A stretch of DNA of 64,000 nucleotides from Saururus chinensis (GCA_035235625.1 CP141149.1:32853753-32917752); one strand, 5' to 3'; shown: positions 32,827-46,818, numbered from the stretch's first letter. Program-made: numbers and translations. Notes: generated by a model from the sequence alone, not told the origin.

Positions 32827-35800
32827 ATGAGAGCAGGACTGAGCACCATCCAGCAGACTCTGACCCCGGAGGCGGCCAGCGTGCTCAACCACTCCATCGC
32901 CGACGCCGCCCGCCGAAACCACGGTCAGACCACCCCGCTCCACGTCGCTGCCACCCTCCTCGCCTCCCCCACCGGCTATCTCCGCCAGGCCTGCATCCGC
33001 TCCCACCCCAACTCCTCCCACCCCCTCCAATGCCGCGCCCTCGAGCTCTGCTTCACCGTCGCCCTTGAGCGCCTCCCCACTTCCGCCGCCCCACCGCCCA
33101 ACGGCAGCGGCGGCGCGGGCCTCTTTGAGCCCCCCATCTCCAACGCTCTCATGGCCGCCCTCAAGCGCGCCCAGGCCCACCAGCGCCGCGGCTGCCCTGA
33201 GAACCAGCAGCAGCCGCTCCTCGCCGTCAAGGTCGAGCTGGAGCAGCTCATCATCTCCATCCTCGACGATCCCAGCGTGAGCCGGGTCATGCGCGAGGCC
33301 AGCTTCTCCAGCCCCGCCGTCAAGGCCGCCATCGAGCAGTCTATCAGTAACTCTCAGGCCCACTCAGCGCCGCCGCCTATTGGGCCTGGGGCCGGCCTGA
33401 GGCTCCGTTCATCGCCCTCCCCTGCTCCTCAAGTGAACCGGAATCTATATCTGAACCCGCGGCTTCAATCGGCGGGCAACAACTCGGACCAGTCCGCGAT
33501 ACGGAGGAGGGAGGATGTGAGGAAGGTGGTCGATATCCTGCTCCGGACCAGAAAGCGGAATCCGGTCATCGTGGGCGATTCCGAACCGGAGGCGGTCGAG
33601 CGGGAGCTGCTGCAGATGATTGAGAAGAAGGAAATTGTAGACGCTCCGCTGAGAAACGTTCAGGTGGTGTCATTGGAGAAGGAATTCGGATCGGATAAGT
33701 CTCAGATCCAGGGGAAATTAAAGGATCTGGAGAATCTGATTGAGGCCCGGATTAGTTCGGTTGCTGGGAGTGGGGGAGTGATCCTCGACTTAGGGGATCT
33801 CAAGTGGCTGGTCGAGCAGCCATCTTCGCGATTCGGGCTCCCAGGTTCCAGTCCAGTTCAGCAGCAGCAGCTTGTATCGGAGACTAGCAGGGCGGTGGTG
33901 ACGGAAATGGGCAAGCTGCTGGCCAAGTACGGAACAGAGGGGGCGGCGGGGGCGCGGCTTTGGGTGATCGGGACGGCGACGTGCGAGACGTATATGAGGT
34001 GTCAGGTGTATCACCCTTCGATGGAGAACGACTGGGATCTGCTGGTCATGCCCATTGCCCCCAGAGCCCCACCCTTCCCTAGGTGCACGACTATTCTTTC
34101 TTCCTCATGTTCATCGCATATACTCATTTTACTACTATATGTTATTTGAGCGGCAATTGCTTTTTTTACTTTTGGTTTTGAATTGTGCTTAGAACAATCA
34201 TGGAACAAATAAACAGTCTTGGTAGCGGGATTCTAATTATTATAATTAAATCCTTCTCTGCTCGACAAGACGGTGCTGAATTGCCGGATGTTCCCATTCT
34301 CCCGGATGAAACCACTAGAATGGATTTCAGTGAATACATGAATCTGTTTTTTCTGTTTCTGCCTCTTCTGTTCAATACAAATTTGTCCAGTCCAAAATAT
34401 ATCCCCCCCTGCTGCTTATGAACATACCAGTTGGCCACATCTGAAACACAGATGATCAAACCAGCCCCATAACACGGTTGTGAAATGACAAATTACAGGC
34501 TTGGTGGGAACAAATTCCTCGGCAACTCAACGGAGGCGCTGAACCCACTGAAGAATTTCCCCATGACAGGGGCCGCTGCTCTGTCATCGAGGCGCCTCTC
34601 CGAGAATGCCGACCCGCGAGGCCCGAAGTTCTGCCCATCCTGTACGGATAACTACGAGGGTGAGCTATCCAAGCTCAAAGCGATGGAGGAGTCGGAGAAG
34701 GCCGACTCTGACGCCAAGCCGGAACAACCCCGGTCTCCGTTGCCGCAGTGGATGCAAATGGCGAAGTTCAGCGCTGAGAGGGAGCTGAAAGCGACTGAAC
34801 CACTGCACCTGGTATGTCCAGTTCATTGCCGTCGAGATTACTTTTTGATATTGGGTAGATGCATGTGTCATGGCATCTTTGTTTCAAATTAACTGTGCAC
34901 ATTTCTTCGTGGGTTCTGCAGGCGAAGGAACAGGAGCGGAATTTGAAGCAGAAAACCGAGGACTTGCAGAAGAAATGGAGGGACACTTGCCGCCTGCTCC
35001 ACCCGAGTTTCCATACAAGTTCCGCCCCCGACCGTTTGGCCCACCCACACATTGCCCCGCAGCCCCAACCGCTCCTCCAGCCTAAACTGCAGCTGGCTCC
35101 TCGAAACCCTCTTCTCCCCGGGCTAAACCAAGTGAACCAGAGCCCTCTGAATCACAGGACACCTGAACGCCCTGGGTCGCCGCCGACTAGTCCTGTGAGA
35201 ACCGACCTAGTTCTGGGTCGACCTAAGACAGCAACGACTACCCAGGAAAGCGCCACCCTGCTGGAGAAGACACACAACGAACGTGTCAAAGACCTCGCCA
35301 ACTGCATTTCGTCCGAGTGGCAGCGGTTTGAGAATCTGGGCACCCTGCAGCAGAGCCTCATCAAGCAGGCCTCCGCCCTGGACGCCGACTCCTTTAAGAG
35401 CCTCTTCAAGGGTCTGGCAGAAAGAGTTGCCTGGCAGACAGACGCCGCCTCCGTCGTGGCGACCACCGTTATACATAGTAAGTCTGGCAATCCTAGGCGA
35501 CGCGGGGCGCAAGCTAAGGGCGATACCTGGTTGCTCTTCCTAGGCCCCGACAGGATCGGCAAGAGGAGGATGGCATCGGCCTTGTCGGACCTATTGTGCA
35601 GGCCGCCGCCCGTCACAGTCCGCTTAGGCTCGAGAACGTGGCGGAGCCTCCACCACCCCCATGACGAGGACGACGAAAACCAGGAGTCGGATTTCCGTGG
35701 GAAGACGGTGGTGGACCGGGTGGCGGATGCGGTTCGGAGGAATCCGCTGTCCGTGATTGTACTAGAAGACATCGATCAAGCAGACGTGGTTGTTTACGGC

Positions 35801-36619
35801 AGCCTGAGGCGGGCAATGGATAGAGGGAGGCTCGTCGACTTCCACGGCCGGGAGGTCTCGCTGGGGAGCGCCATCTTCATCCTTACCGCGGATTGGCTGC
35901 CAGATAACGCGAGAAAGTCGTTCAATCCGGTGGTGCCGCGGGACGAGAAGGTAGCGGCTATGGCCGCATCAGAGTCCAATTGGCAGTTGCAGCTATCTGC
36001 AACGGGGAGAACAAGCAAACGCCGCGCGGAGTGGGCGTCCGACAACGAGCGAGCGTCTAGGCCAAGGAAGGAGGCGGGTGGCGGTGGGGGAGCCGGCTTA
36101 TCGTTTGACCTGAACATGGCGGCGACCGAGGCGGAGGAAGAAGCAACCGTCCAGGAGGCTTCTCGCAACTCCAGTGACCTGACCATGGATCGGGAACCGG
36201 AGACCCGGCTGGCAACGGCGTGTGTGTCCCCGCTACCAAGTGACTTGGCGGAGGCGGTTGACGAGACGGTAGCCTTCAGACCAGTGGACTTCGAGCCCCT
36301 CCGGACCAAGGTGGCGAGCACGATTACGGCCAAGTTCGGGGAGGCAGCGGGAGACGGGCGGTCGATAGAATTGGATGACGACGCGCTTGACCGGATCGTT
36401 GGGGGCGTCTGGTTCGGTCGGACCGGGCTGGAAGAGTGGGCGGACCGGGTTCTGGTGCCCGGGTTTAGGCAGCTACGTGGCTGCCTCCCTGCTGACGTGG
36501 ACGAGGCTTGGAAGGTGGTGAGATTGACGGCGCTCCCGCTAGAGGCGAGGACCGGCGGCGATAATTGGCTGCCGGGCAGGCTGTTGGTCAATGTGGACTC
36601 GTTGAGGGTAGATCTGTAA
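32827..36619 (+). CDS. SMAX1: SMAX1-type Clp ATPase-like repressor of karrikin/KAI2-ligand signalling
   Basis: This is an intact three-exon gene (32827-34082, 34499-34811, 34922-36619) for 1,088 residues, somewhat longer than Arabidopsis SMAX1 (990). SMAX1 proteins act in the nucleus with TOPLESS co-repressors and are degraded through KAI2 and the F-box protein MAX2. The N-terminus MRAGLSTIQQTLTPEAA, with HSIADAARRNHGQTTPLH, is characteristic of the clade and opens a double Clp-N domain (about residues 10-170). A degenerate first ATPase region starts near residue 231 (RKRNPVIVGDSE). A middle region has CPSC and a coiled stretch rich in Glu and Lys. The second ATPase region has the altered P-loop GPDRIGKR (731-738) and the degradation-linked RGKT (782-785). 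The EAR motif LSFDLNM is at 916-922. Both introns are GT-AG and sit at positions usual for the family. Coding GC is high compared with the flanks. Confidence 0.95.
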
Positions 36620-36642
36620 ATCGTTGAGGGTAGATCTGTAAA
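36599..36642 (+). repeat. 22-bp tandem duplication across the SMAX1 stop codon
   Basis: Two identical 22-bp units (36599-36620 and 36621-36642) each contain GTTGAGGGTAGATCTGTAA. The stop codon TAA is in the first unit. The second repeats the last codons and the stop out of frame in the 3' UTR. Confidence 0.95.
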
Positions 36643-39600
36643 TCTACATCACCAGTTCTCTCTTTTTTGAAGGGTATATTTGTAAATACTGCCCTTTCGT
36701 TTATATTCATGAAAATTACTACCAGTGTTTATCTAGGAAAAGAATTATTTTTCGCCAGATATTTATTGTATTAATTTTTATTGTTATAATTATGATTACG
36801 AGGACGATTAATAAGAGCCAACCGTGGCGTCTCATTTGTAAAACGGAAACTCACAAAGAATATTGCTACTTTCGGTAATATGGTTTTTGTCCCCTTTATT
36901 AAATGTACACATCAAAGCAACAATTAGACAGACAAAATCACCCATTATCTGCGTTATTTTTCCTCTTTAAAACGTTTTGGTAAGGACTTGTGAATTATTC
37001 AACATGAAGCTGGTAAAGGTTCCTCATGTCGTGTTGTCTCCGGCCATTTGACCGGAAAGAAATGGAGGCTGTGGCTTCTGACGAGCAGTGCGATCTTTCC
37101 AGAAAGTTAGAAGCTGAGTCCGACTTTCCACGGCAATGGTAGGCAAAAAGGTTGCGGAAATGGCACCGCACCATCCTTGTCTAAGATTGTCACAAACTTT
37201 GAGAGGGTCGTTTGGGAGAAGAACGCGTGAGATGTTCCCATTAATGCCCATGAAAGATCTTTCTTTTTTCGATAATGAACTTGTGAAAGATCTTTCGTTA
37301 CGGAACAGAAAAGGAAATTCAGCGTTAGTTACATCTCCCATGCATACATGTGATTCTAATAACAAAAGATTTGTCTCTCGCTCGCACAGTAATCCACATA
37401 ATTGTAAGCTGACCGGCTCCATGTGTGGATCACCAACTTTTGAAAAGCGATCCTTAATTGAAGATCCCTTTCTATTCTACCTTTGCCTCCCTCACATGCA
37501 TTGCGTGTTCCACACCAACAACAGATAGCAGGCGCCTCACGGTCACCACAGAAATTAACAAATGGATAAAATATCGTTTTGGGTCCGTGGTTTTCACTGG
37601 CGAATGAAAAGTTAAAAGAGCAGCGCACGTATTTTTCTTTTCTTATTGAATCTGGTGGACGCTGTGCAGTCGTGACAAAGGCATTTCATTTGAAAAGTTG
37701 AGCCCGATGGCAGGGGGGCTGAACCCAAAACCCCTTCCCACATTATGTCATTAATCAGACGCATAAAAGTGGGGGAAGTCAGAGGCCATTACAGTCAGTC
37801 AAGGGCGTAGGGCCTTTATTGGCGACAGTAACCACCGCCCCACAAGGCCATACGTGGTGTTAGGAATTGAGTAGGGACTAGGGAGGCCGAGATACGGTTG
37901 AGGGTGCCTTTATTGCAGGCGTTTGCGTCTGAGGGAAGGGAGGGAGAGACACACCATGATAGATACTTACGAGGCAACATTTTCTTTGGATATGTGGCCC
38001 ATGCCATTCAAGGGAAAAGCGCGAGGCATGCACCACAAGCTAGAGTCAGTCAGTCAGTCAGTCGACCGCCCATTGCGTGGTTTGTTGGATTTGGGAAAGG
38101 AGACAAGGCGTTCTTATGGTAGTGTAAATAATAATTAATGTACCAAAAATGTGGGGTATATAGTTTGTTTTTCTTATATCTACGCTCTAGTCGGGAAGCG
38201 AATAGACAAACTTGATATTGGCATTCTAATGTCGACTAAATCATCAAATCCTTCCAAAAATGAAAAAAAAGCCATAATCAGTCCAGCCTACCAAAGAAAA
38301 ATACATTTTTTTAAATAATTATTTGTACTTGTTAGTATATTGAACTGGTGGTGAATAATAACAAAAAGACTAAATAAAGTTGGTTGTAAATTGTAATTCC
38401 ATTTACATTGTATAATTTTATTGGATTAATGCCAAGAAACTTTCTTAATGAAAAAATTGGAATTAAAAATATCTTTAATATTGATGTGTATAGTCATCGT
38501 ACCATTGTACAATTTTATGTAAATAAAAATAAAAAATATGCCGTTAGCAAATTGAACTTTGAGGTACAAGGGGTAAAAAAAGAGAGCATGGGTTAACAAA
38601 CTAAGATTTGGGGTACAACTTACAAGGTGTAGAAAAAAAGAGCGTGGGCCAAACAAACAGTTGTTGACTTGTTGCTGGGTTGGCAACAGAGTCGTGAATG
38701 CATTTATACATGAAGGCAGCATCAATGTCAGGGGCAACACGCCAACAGCTGAGCAAGGGGACGGCGGCACAGCCGTTGTCAAAGGACTCAAAGGGAAATG
38801 GCTGGGAGGGAGCAGCGGGCCAGCGGCTCCGGCCCCTTGTTTGCACCCACCATGCATGTGCTCTCATTAATAAGCCTATTCCCACCTGGCGACCTCCCAT
38901 GCTTCCTCATCACCTGATCCCCCTATTGCAGGTAGGCGAGTGGCAGTGAAAACTCGTTGCAGCCACAGTCGGTGGTTTTTATGGTCATGTACCCACCTGC
39001 AATGCAATTAGGGGCCTCATTCATGATAGGCATATTTAAAAGTCTTCTCTCCCCCATCCTGTCTCTTTCAACTATTTGCTACCTAAATAGGCAAATGAAA
39101 GTCCAATTCTCCACCCGTAGAAAGACTAAATTTGTTAATTACTGTTACATCACTCACAAAGCCTGTCAATCCGGATTGTTAAGGACCAAATTCTTGGCAC
39201 TGGATTTGGTCTTACAAATTTAAATTTTTTTAACAGTAATCATGCGTCCCAGGACTGGTTTAGAACTTAATGCAAAGACTGACTGAGCCTCGTGGTTGAT
39301 CTAACAGATTTATGTTTATGATCAAAAATGTTAAGGAGAGAGATAATTTGATGGTTGGGGTGTGGTGGGGTGGGTGGGTAGGAGAAGAGGTTAGACATCC
39401 ATGCCAGTTACCTTTACAAGCTGGTGACGTACAAACGAAAGCAGCTTTCCTCCTTTAACTCCAAGTGCGTCATTCCCACCTTTTCTCAATAAAGACAAAA
39501 CCCAACCACTCCTCTCTCTTTGCCTTTTCAAAGCCTCCCTACCCCCCAAGCAAAACGTTAAAATACTTAAATGATTAAAAACTATTCGACTATCACTCCT

Positions 39601-41255
39601 CCGTCCTTTATGGTTGAGAAAAGACCCCACCCGCTCCATTTTTTCTCCTCTATCTTCTGCTTATTCTCATTTGTTTCCTCTACAAGTTATATTCGCGGCG
39701 TGACACTTGCACCTTGTCGTCATCTGCCCAAAGGCTTTCTTTTGGATGCTTTCTAGCCCTTTCTTTAATTCGACCTTTTCCGACTTCCCTTAATAGACTG
39801 ATTTATCCCTCATATCTAACTCCTCAGCTTCTAATCTTTCACTTTCTTTTCACCTTAATTCTTACTCTTCCGTTTCATTTTTTTTATTTTAAAGTGTTTT
39901 TTATTTTACATAAAATTTACATTTTTTACAATAAGAAGAGATTGAGGAAATATTACCATCATTTTCCCCCAATCTTTGACTCAAGTAGCACACATATATG
40001 AGAGCTTTGGATTCACCTGCTGAGCAGATTCAAACTTAAACGCGGCAGACTTAAGTAGCCGACGACTGGCTGAGAAGTGGACCAAAGGTGGATGCCCCAT
40101 TGCAACACGACTCCGGGCAGGGTCCACTAGCTTTGTCCAATTGACAGAAGCTTCTAAACTTACTAATCTTGCTGTATTGACTAGTCGAGGGAGATATGGG
40201 CATCGTGTGAACTCGGCCCGCGGCCTTGCCCGCCTCATCAAGACGAGACCAACAAAAACCCATCATCATACTTAACATGACTGGGGAGCTCAACCCAGAT
40301 GCATCATCTTGCTCGGAAGATGGCTCGCCCTCTCACTTTCTCCACGTGGTCATGGACTTCGCTCAGATCAATTGCTTTGCTTCCATAATGACGATGGAGA
40401 CCGGGCTCTCGCTAGAGGAGCAGCTTCACGTGAAGACATTGCGCAAGAGCATGACCATCTACCCTGCCATTGGTTGCTCATATTGGAGGGGCCCCACTGT
40501 CACTTGCTGGGCCAGTCTTGAAATTAGTGCGATATCGCTCAGGCAAATGGTCAGATATCTATCTTCATCAATGGAATTAAAAATCGGCTAAAGCTAAGTG
40601 GCCAACAAAAGGAAAAGGCTCCAAGTCTCCAACCAAACGACTAAATCAAGGGGGCCCGTAATCTATTGCATTGAATTCATTCCAATCCACAGATCGCAGC
40701 CACCGTCCCCCCGGGAAGCCATTAAAGCATTCAAATAGTACTTCCAGAATCCAGACCCGTCCTTGAAAAGGAAAGTTTCTCAGACCAATTGTTTGCCAAT
40801 TGCCATCGAATTGAGAACTGAGACTCAACATCGGCATCTTACCGTTCGTTTAGACCACGGACCCACAAGTGTCTACTGGAAGGCCGATTTAGGAAAACGC
40901 CACCCCCCCAACCTCCCCAAAAAAGAACGACACAGGCAGAAAGAAAGAATACAAATTATTCAGTTTTGGTAGGGCCCCCCCAAGCTTCTTATCTACAGCC
41001 AAGCCAACCACCTCTTGCTTAGCAAGTTGATTAATTTAACTCATAAACACCAACACTAATACCTTATCTTAAGGCTTTTGATATATGTTCTGGACACTTT
41101 TTGATAGTCCACGCAAGCAGTCTGCATTTGAGGTCTACTTGCCCTTTGTTATTTTCTTAAGCTAATAGAGGCTCACTTTTATATATATTTATACAAGACC
41201 TTATCAGTGCTCACGGGTTGGTTTGGGTTAAATTGCTACAAGATTTTAAAAAGTA
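36643..41255. other. Intergenic region downstream of the SMAX1-type gene
   Basis: No recognisable gene is present. Small items are a repeated GAAAGATCTTTC at 37251-37300, an (AGTC)5 microsatellite at 38044-38063 and a G-rich tract near 39357-39382. The frames at 40226-40591 and on the opposite strand overlap and lack family motifs. Confidence 0.4.
38044..38063. repeat. (AGTC)5 microsatellite
   Basis: Five perfect AGTC units lie in intergenic DNA. Confidence 0.9.
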
Positions 41256-41456
41256 CTCCCTCTTTCTCATATTAATAACTCCAGTTAAAAAATATATATT
41301 CTATATTAATAAGCTCTATTTAACTCAATTTAAGGAGCTCGGTATTTAAAAAGTTTCTTAAAAGCTATTTTTATTCTCATAGCCGTAGGTTTTACTTTTA
41401 CCATTCAAAAAATTAGTAGCTTTTTAAATAAGGCTATCAATATGGAATGGAAAGAG
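41256..41456. mobile_element. Stowaway-like MITE, 201 bp
   Basis: It is flanked by TA (41254-41255 and 41457-41458). It starts CTCCCTCTTTCTCATATTAA, and the right end reads inward CTCTTTCCATTCCATATTGA. It is the clearest Stowaway-type copy here, with an AT-rich interior without ORFs. Confidence 0.8.
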
Positions 41457-43326
41457 TATATTTTTCTTGCTTAAAAGACTCTTCTTTAAAATTTTAATTT
41501 TAAAAAATAAAATTTTAAAATAATTATTAAAATATTAAAATTTAAAATTAATAAACTCTTAAATTTGGACTTAAAGGAGGCAACGACGTAGGGAAACCTT
41601 ATTGAATGGTGGCTCCAATAGTGGTTGTCGGTGGCTCTAGTGAGTAATAATAGATGATAACAATATGGTAGTGGGTTTGCCCTTGCAATTGGAGATTGGG
41701 GAAAAGTATTACTTATTAATTAGGGTATTTTGATTTTTTTTTTGTTAATGATGACAAATCATTATCCTTATTGGGTCAAAAATATTATTGAGACCTATTG
41801 AACATTAAGCATATATTGTGTCCTTATTGATTATTCTCTCCTATATAAAATCATAATGGACATGATATAGGACAAAAAATATACTAAAAATTATATCTAA
41901 AAAAAGATAGTAATATTGGGTATGACTTTTTAATTGACCAAAAATGGTAAATAAAAAGGTTCATCTAATTTCACAACAAAATGGGTCAAAAGGTTAATAG
42001 TTTTTTTTGCAAAAAAATTGGCATAGCACATGTGAGCACATTAGATTATTGTTGTTGTCAGGTTAGAATTTTATCAAATTTTTATTTTAAAAAATTATAA
42101 CTTAAACCTGACTTGACTTGAATAAACCTGACCTGACCCCGACCTGTTTGACTTCGAATGAAATAAAAAATTATTACTTATATTCTTTTAAATTTATTTT
42201 AAAAAATAAATAATAATATTAATATATATAATTAATTTTTTTATTTATAATTATATTTAGATCGTGTCGAGTTACGTTGGATCACTTAAAACTCGAACCC
42301 GACCCAAATAATTATTTATGTTATTTTAAAAATCAAACCTGGTCTATTAGGATTGGGTTGGGTCGAATTTAACCATATACCCAACCCAAGTGATTTCACT
42401 ACATTAGATGAAGTATTTTCTATGCCCTTTATTAAAATATGTCTAACATAAAGAATACATATGTCATATATTATTAAAATTGATAGCGCATATATTAACA
42501 TATGTAAGTATAAAGAGCATTGATCGATGCTAACTTGCTTAAGTATATTTACTATCGATTTTAAATATAGATGGTTCCTCGTAATAGGGAGCATAAAAAA
42601 AAATCTTCTATGCAAAGCATGCGATAGAATGCTAACTTAGGCTGATCTGGTTTTCTTATTTTTCTCTTGGTTTATCCGTTTGGTTCAGGATGAAGGGGTG
42701 AACACTCAACGGATGGCAAACTTGTAAATACAACTAGTCAATTGACTAGATAGTAATTTAGTATGAGACAAGTGTTGAGCGAAGACTGACATTGAATGTT
42801 TGGATTATCAAAAACCCTATCTTTAATGGTGAAAAGGTTGTATCTAGAAATGTGGGCTCCTTCGCATCATCATCTGGAAGCACCTTTAAAAAGTTAGTGG
42901 CTGCAAAAGTGATGCATCACCCGCTTCTGAAGTCCATATGCTATCAGACCAAAATAGGGTCGATAATGTCAACTAATACATTCCTAATTCATTTTATATA
43001 CACAAACCCATCAGTAAGTACTAGTTTATTTGCAACCGAATCAGGCCCCTTGGTCTGTGGTCCATGATTAGTGGAGATATAAGCATCACCGTGTGTAGGC
43101 CGGTGTTCCCATCCATGTGCCGTCATGGAAGCATGGACCCGAGCTTCGCTCAAAACTGATGCAGGGATCTTGAGGTTGCTTACCACATGCTTCCAGATAC
43201 ATGTCACTAAAATATACTTCTGGAGACTTCATATAATATATGAGCCAAGGTACATAAGCTAGTTTAATAGAAAACAAGGCAAGTATATGACAGAACAAGG
43301 ACATGCTTTTATTTCATGTCTTTCGG
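41457..43326. other. AT-rich intergenic DNA with a GGGT/ACCC-rich repeat remnant
   Basis: No gene is recognised. Around 42105-42385, phrases such as CCTGACCTGACCCC and GGATTGGGTTGGGTCG face each other, as in some degenerate non-autonomous DNA elements. The ends are not clean enough to delimit it. Confidence 0.35.
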
Positions 43327-45469
43327 GAAGATTTGCTGGCTTTTGGCTTACCACGCCTTCTTGCTGTGTGTGACAAAAAAAAACGAAAGGAAGAAGAAAA
43401 GGCCAAGGGGCAGAGAATGAACAGAAGCTATCATAGAGTAAACCAGTCGAGACGATTGGTTGATTGGTTCCACACTTCTTTTACCTGTTTTTTTTTATGT
43501 CATTGACGTCTTTACGATGAAACATGAAACCTGACAAAGTGGAGACGCACTAAATCAGACGTTAGCTTCTCACCGGCTCTCCAAAGAAAAAACAAAATTA
43601 GAAAATGTTTACTGGTTGAACCTTTGAGCCTCCCACAAAGTTTAGAAGAAAACGAGATAATAGTTTAGTTTATCATAAAGAGTTGGCTTGTTCCTAGATA
43701 ATGATTTTTTTTATTGACTACAGGACTGTTTGGATATACATTTTGGGTCTGTTGCGTAAGAACTACTCATAGGATTTGTGTAAAAGTGTGTTTGGTAATA
43801 TCTAGATTTGATTTTTCAAAAAGCTAAAAATCTAAATCTTGTTTGGTATCTAAAAGTAAAAATCTTTTCTATAAAACCAACAAATTTCTCAAAGATCTTC
43901 CTTGAAATCTGTTGCAGTAAAAAAATGAAAGAATCAGGACAATCTCTTCCGTGAGAAGATTTTTTACAAATTCAAGTGATTTAAAGATTTTAAATTTTGA
44001 GATACCATTTCAAATTTTAAGACAACTTCAATTGTCAACAAATTGGCTTTGGCAACAATCCCGAGTAATTCATAGTAGAAATCATTTACCAAACACAACC
44101 TTTGTATCTATTTAGTAGGTGATTTTATAAAAATTATATAAAAGAAAATTTTAAAAAATGATTTTTTTTACAGTTCACTTTTAGGATTCAATTTGATGAA
44201 GGGCATTTTTGTGCCATTTATTTTGCCTCTCCTAATTTTCCAAAACGCCCATTTTGAAAAAAAATGCACAAATTAGGATACAATATCACTATATATAATG
44301 TTCCATCTTGAAGAAAATGATGTCACAAATAAAATTTTGCAAAATGGCATTTTGAACCAAAACATGCACAAAATGAGCTACAATGTCATTTTGAATTAAA
44401 TTAATTTTTTATTTTACTTAAAAACAATAACCTTAACATAATTTTGCAAAATCTATAAAACAACCTATAAAATGGGTGCAAAATTACATTTAACCCTGAG
44501 ACCATATCATCCGTCAGCTTTAGCTTGCATACCACAAAACAAAGAAAACCAGCTTTTGCTTGCTTCTCGCTGAAAAAGTTGATTTGGACTCAGCATGTAA
44601 AGTCACTTTTTCCTTTTTTTTGTTTTTTTCTGTAGAACTTCAGATAATAAGACACGCCATGAAATTTAGGCACTAAAAAGTGGGCATTAGCCTTCAAATT
44701 AGTTTCCACAATTCAGACCACCGGCAAACACTTTTCATTGCGTAGAAAAAGCTGTGGCATTTGCAGTCTTGCAGAAGCCTCCTTATAACTGGGCCTTAGC
44801 TATGGGCTGAGCATGTCCGTCACCTTTTGACTACAATTCAAGCCCACATTAATAATGTAGCATTCGTTTGTAGTTACGAACGTTACAGGAAATGATGTCA
44901 TAAGCCATACGGGAAGATAAATAATTTTGTAACAAGAGATACAATAAAGAGAGTTTTTTTTCATATTACTTGCGTAAGAAACAAATATTTCATATTTTTT
45001 AGTTTTATAAAAAATATTCCTTAGAACTTGGGTTTACATGATATTTTAAAAAATTTGGACCAAAATGCCTTTATAACAAGAGTTAGGGTTTAAAATTGTG
45101 TAAACCAGTTGTGATGATGCATAAATAAAGAAGAGATCGGGGCTCATTGACAATTTGTAATTTTTGCTCGGCGGTTTTTATCAACAACAAATTCTTATTT
45201 CTATTCGGTAATTGTCGGCCTCCCTCACTTCATCAGCGATTGTTGTTTTCTTATTTTTGTCTAAAAATTTCTAACCACATAAATTATTTATCCCTAGAAA
45301 TGAGATCATGATGACATTGTAACTCCAAAAAACGAATCTTGATGAACTATTTAAGAAGAACAAAGTTATATAAGAACGAAGAATGATATAAATGCTAAGG
45401 AAGGACACTCTAAAATAGGATATTAGAGGTTTTCATCATTGACTTGATGAAAATAAATATTGGTAAATA

Positions 45470-45620
45470 TTGTGTTATCGATAACACGCTATGACGAATA
45501 TCGTATTATAATGTACGTGATATATTATATTATTATTAATAAGTATTGTTGGCATATTGTGTTATCAATAACACGTTATGACAAATATCGTGTTATCGAC
45601 ATGGAATGCCATATTGGTTG
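45470..45620. repeat. Palindromic satellite array, block 1
   Basis: Short block of TGTTATC(G/A)ATAACACG-type palindromes separated by CTATGACGAATATCG-like spacers. It is continuous in type with the blocks at 49745 and 55081. Confidence 0.75.
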
Positions 45621-46607
45621 ATACGGCCCTGTATCGACTAATACGTACCCGTATACAAGTACGGGGGTGATACGCCCACCACAGCAAATATTGATATGCA
45701 TCAGCCGTATCAGCCATATTGTATCAATATGGTCGATACATATCAATACCATATTTAAAAAATAATTTTAAAATTCAAATAATTATTTTTTAATTAAAAA
45801 AATTTTGAATTTTTTTCTTAAAAAGAAAAACACAATCCAAGCCCAATTTTTTTTAAAAGTTTAAGTTTTTATTATATTAAAAATAATACTTTTAAAGTTA
45901 TATGAGATCAATACGGGTAGGTCCATATAATTTACACAATTATTTTTTTACATATAGTGCTCCACAAATATATATTTATTTAAATATATAACTTAGACTC
46001 ATATTAAGCATATTTTTTTATTTTTTAAATAAATTAATTTTAGAGCATTTAATATAGGAAAGAATGAGCAATAATTTGTATGGGACGGAGGGCATAATAG
46101 TGTATGATTCTAAATGAACTATTTTTAGAGTACTCGTATCGGTTGATATGGTATATTATATGGTTTTATTATTGTCACGCCCCGGCGATGCCCGACCCGA
46201 GCCGAACCCGGTCCAAGGGCCGGTCAAGCGCGCGGGGGCAACGAAGTGAAATTGAGAAACGATTCTAGCGGAAGACTTAATCCCTAACCACGGGCGATTA
46301 ACAGCAACACGGAGTGCGCACAATCCTTTGAGCAAGAGTAAATAAAAGGGGAAGAAAAGGTGTTGCTTAACACAAAGTAAACAACAATCTCAAACCCACA
46401 AGCTTAGTTTTAAGTAAAGCCCACACCGGCTCAAAATAAGTCATAAGCAAACATAACTATAACATGTGACATAAATCCACAACAAAGAACCCTACACATA
46501 GGTTCTAACATAAAACATGAAACAAAATGAAGGAAAGTCACGCAACGATCTCCATCATCACACCCAAGCTACCTCTGACCTTTCCTCAAAAAGGCAATCC
46601 TGTCCGT

Positions 46608-46627
46608 CTGCGTGTCGCACCACGCAG
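46608..46627 (-). other. LTR-terminal hairpin (B3)
   Basis: On the minus strand it reads CTGCGTG-GTGCGA-CACGCAG. The stem is identical to B1 and the 6-nt loop differs by one base. Confidence 0.75.
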
Positions 46628-46818
46628 CCCCAAATCAAAACACAAAAGAGGGGTGAGTTTTAACACTCAGCAATGTTTTTAATATCACTGTCAATGTAGA
46701 AAATACGATAGCTTAGAAATGAGATCGTTTCAGATCAAAGATTTACATGGTGCATCACTTTCTGATCACACATTCATATCACTTAACACTGCATAAAAAT
46801 GCATAGTTCAACCTGCAT

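Noticed and set aside
32710-33363. 217-codon minus-strand frame opposite SMAX1 exon 1
   Set aside because: It is a shadow of the conserved, GC-rich SMAX1 coding exon.
40226-40591. 121-codon plus-strand frame and opposing minus-strand frames
   Set aside because: No motif, no splice context and overlapping open frames on both strands. Nothing supports a gene.
45621-45760. Possible centromeric or telomeric satellite
   Set aside because: The GTATC/GATAC phrases are short and irregular with no telomere heptamer and no long uniform monomer. It is part of the TIR element.
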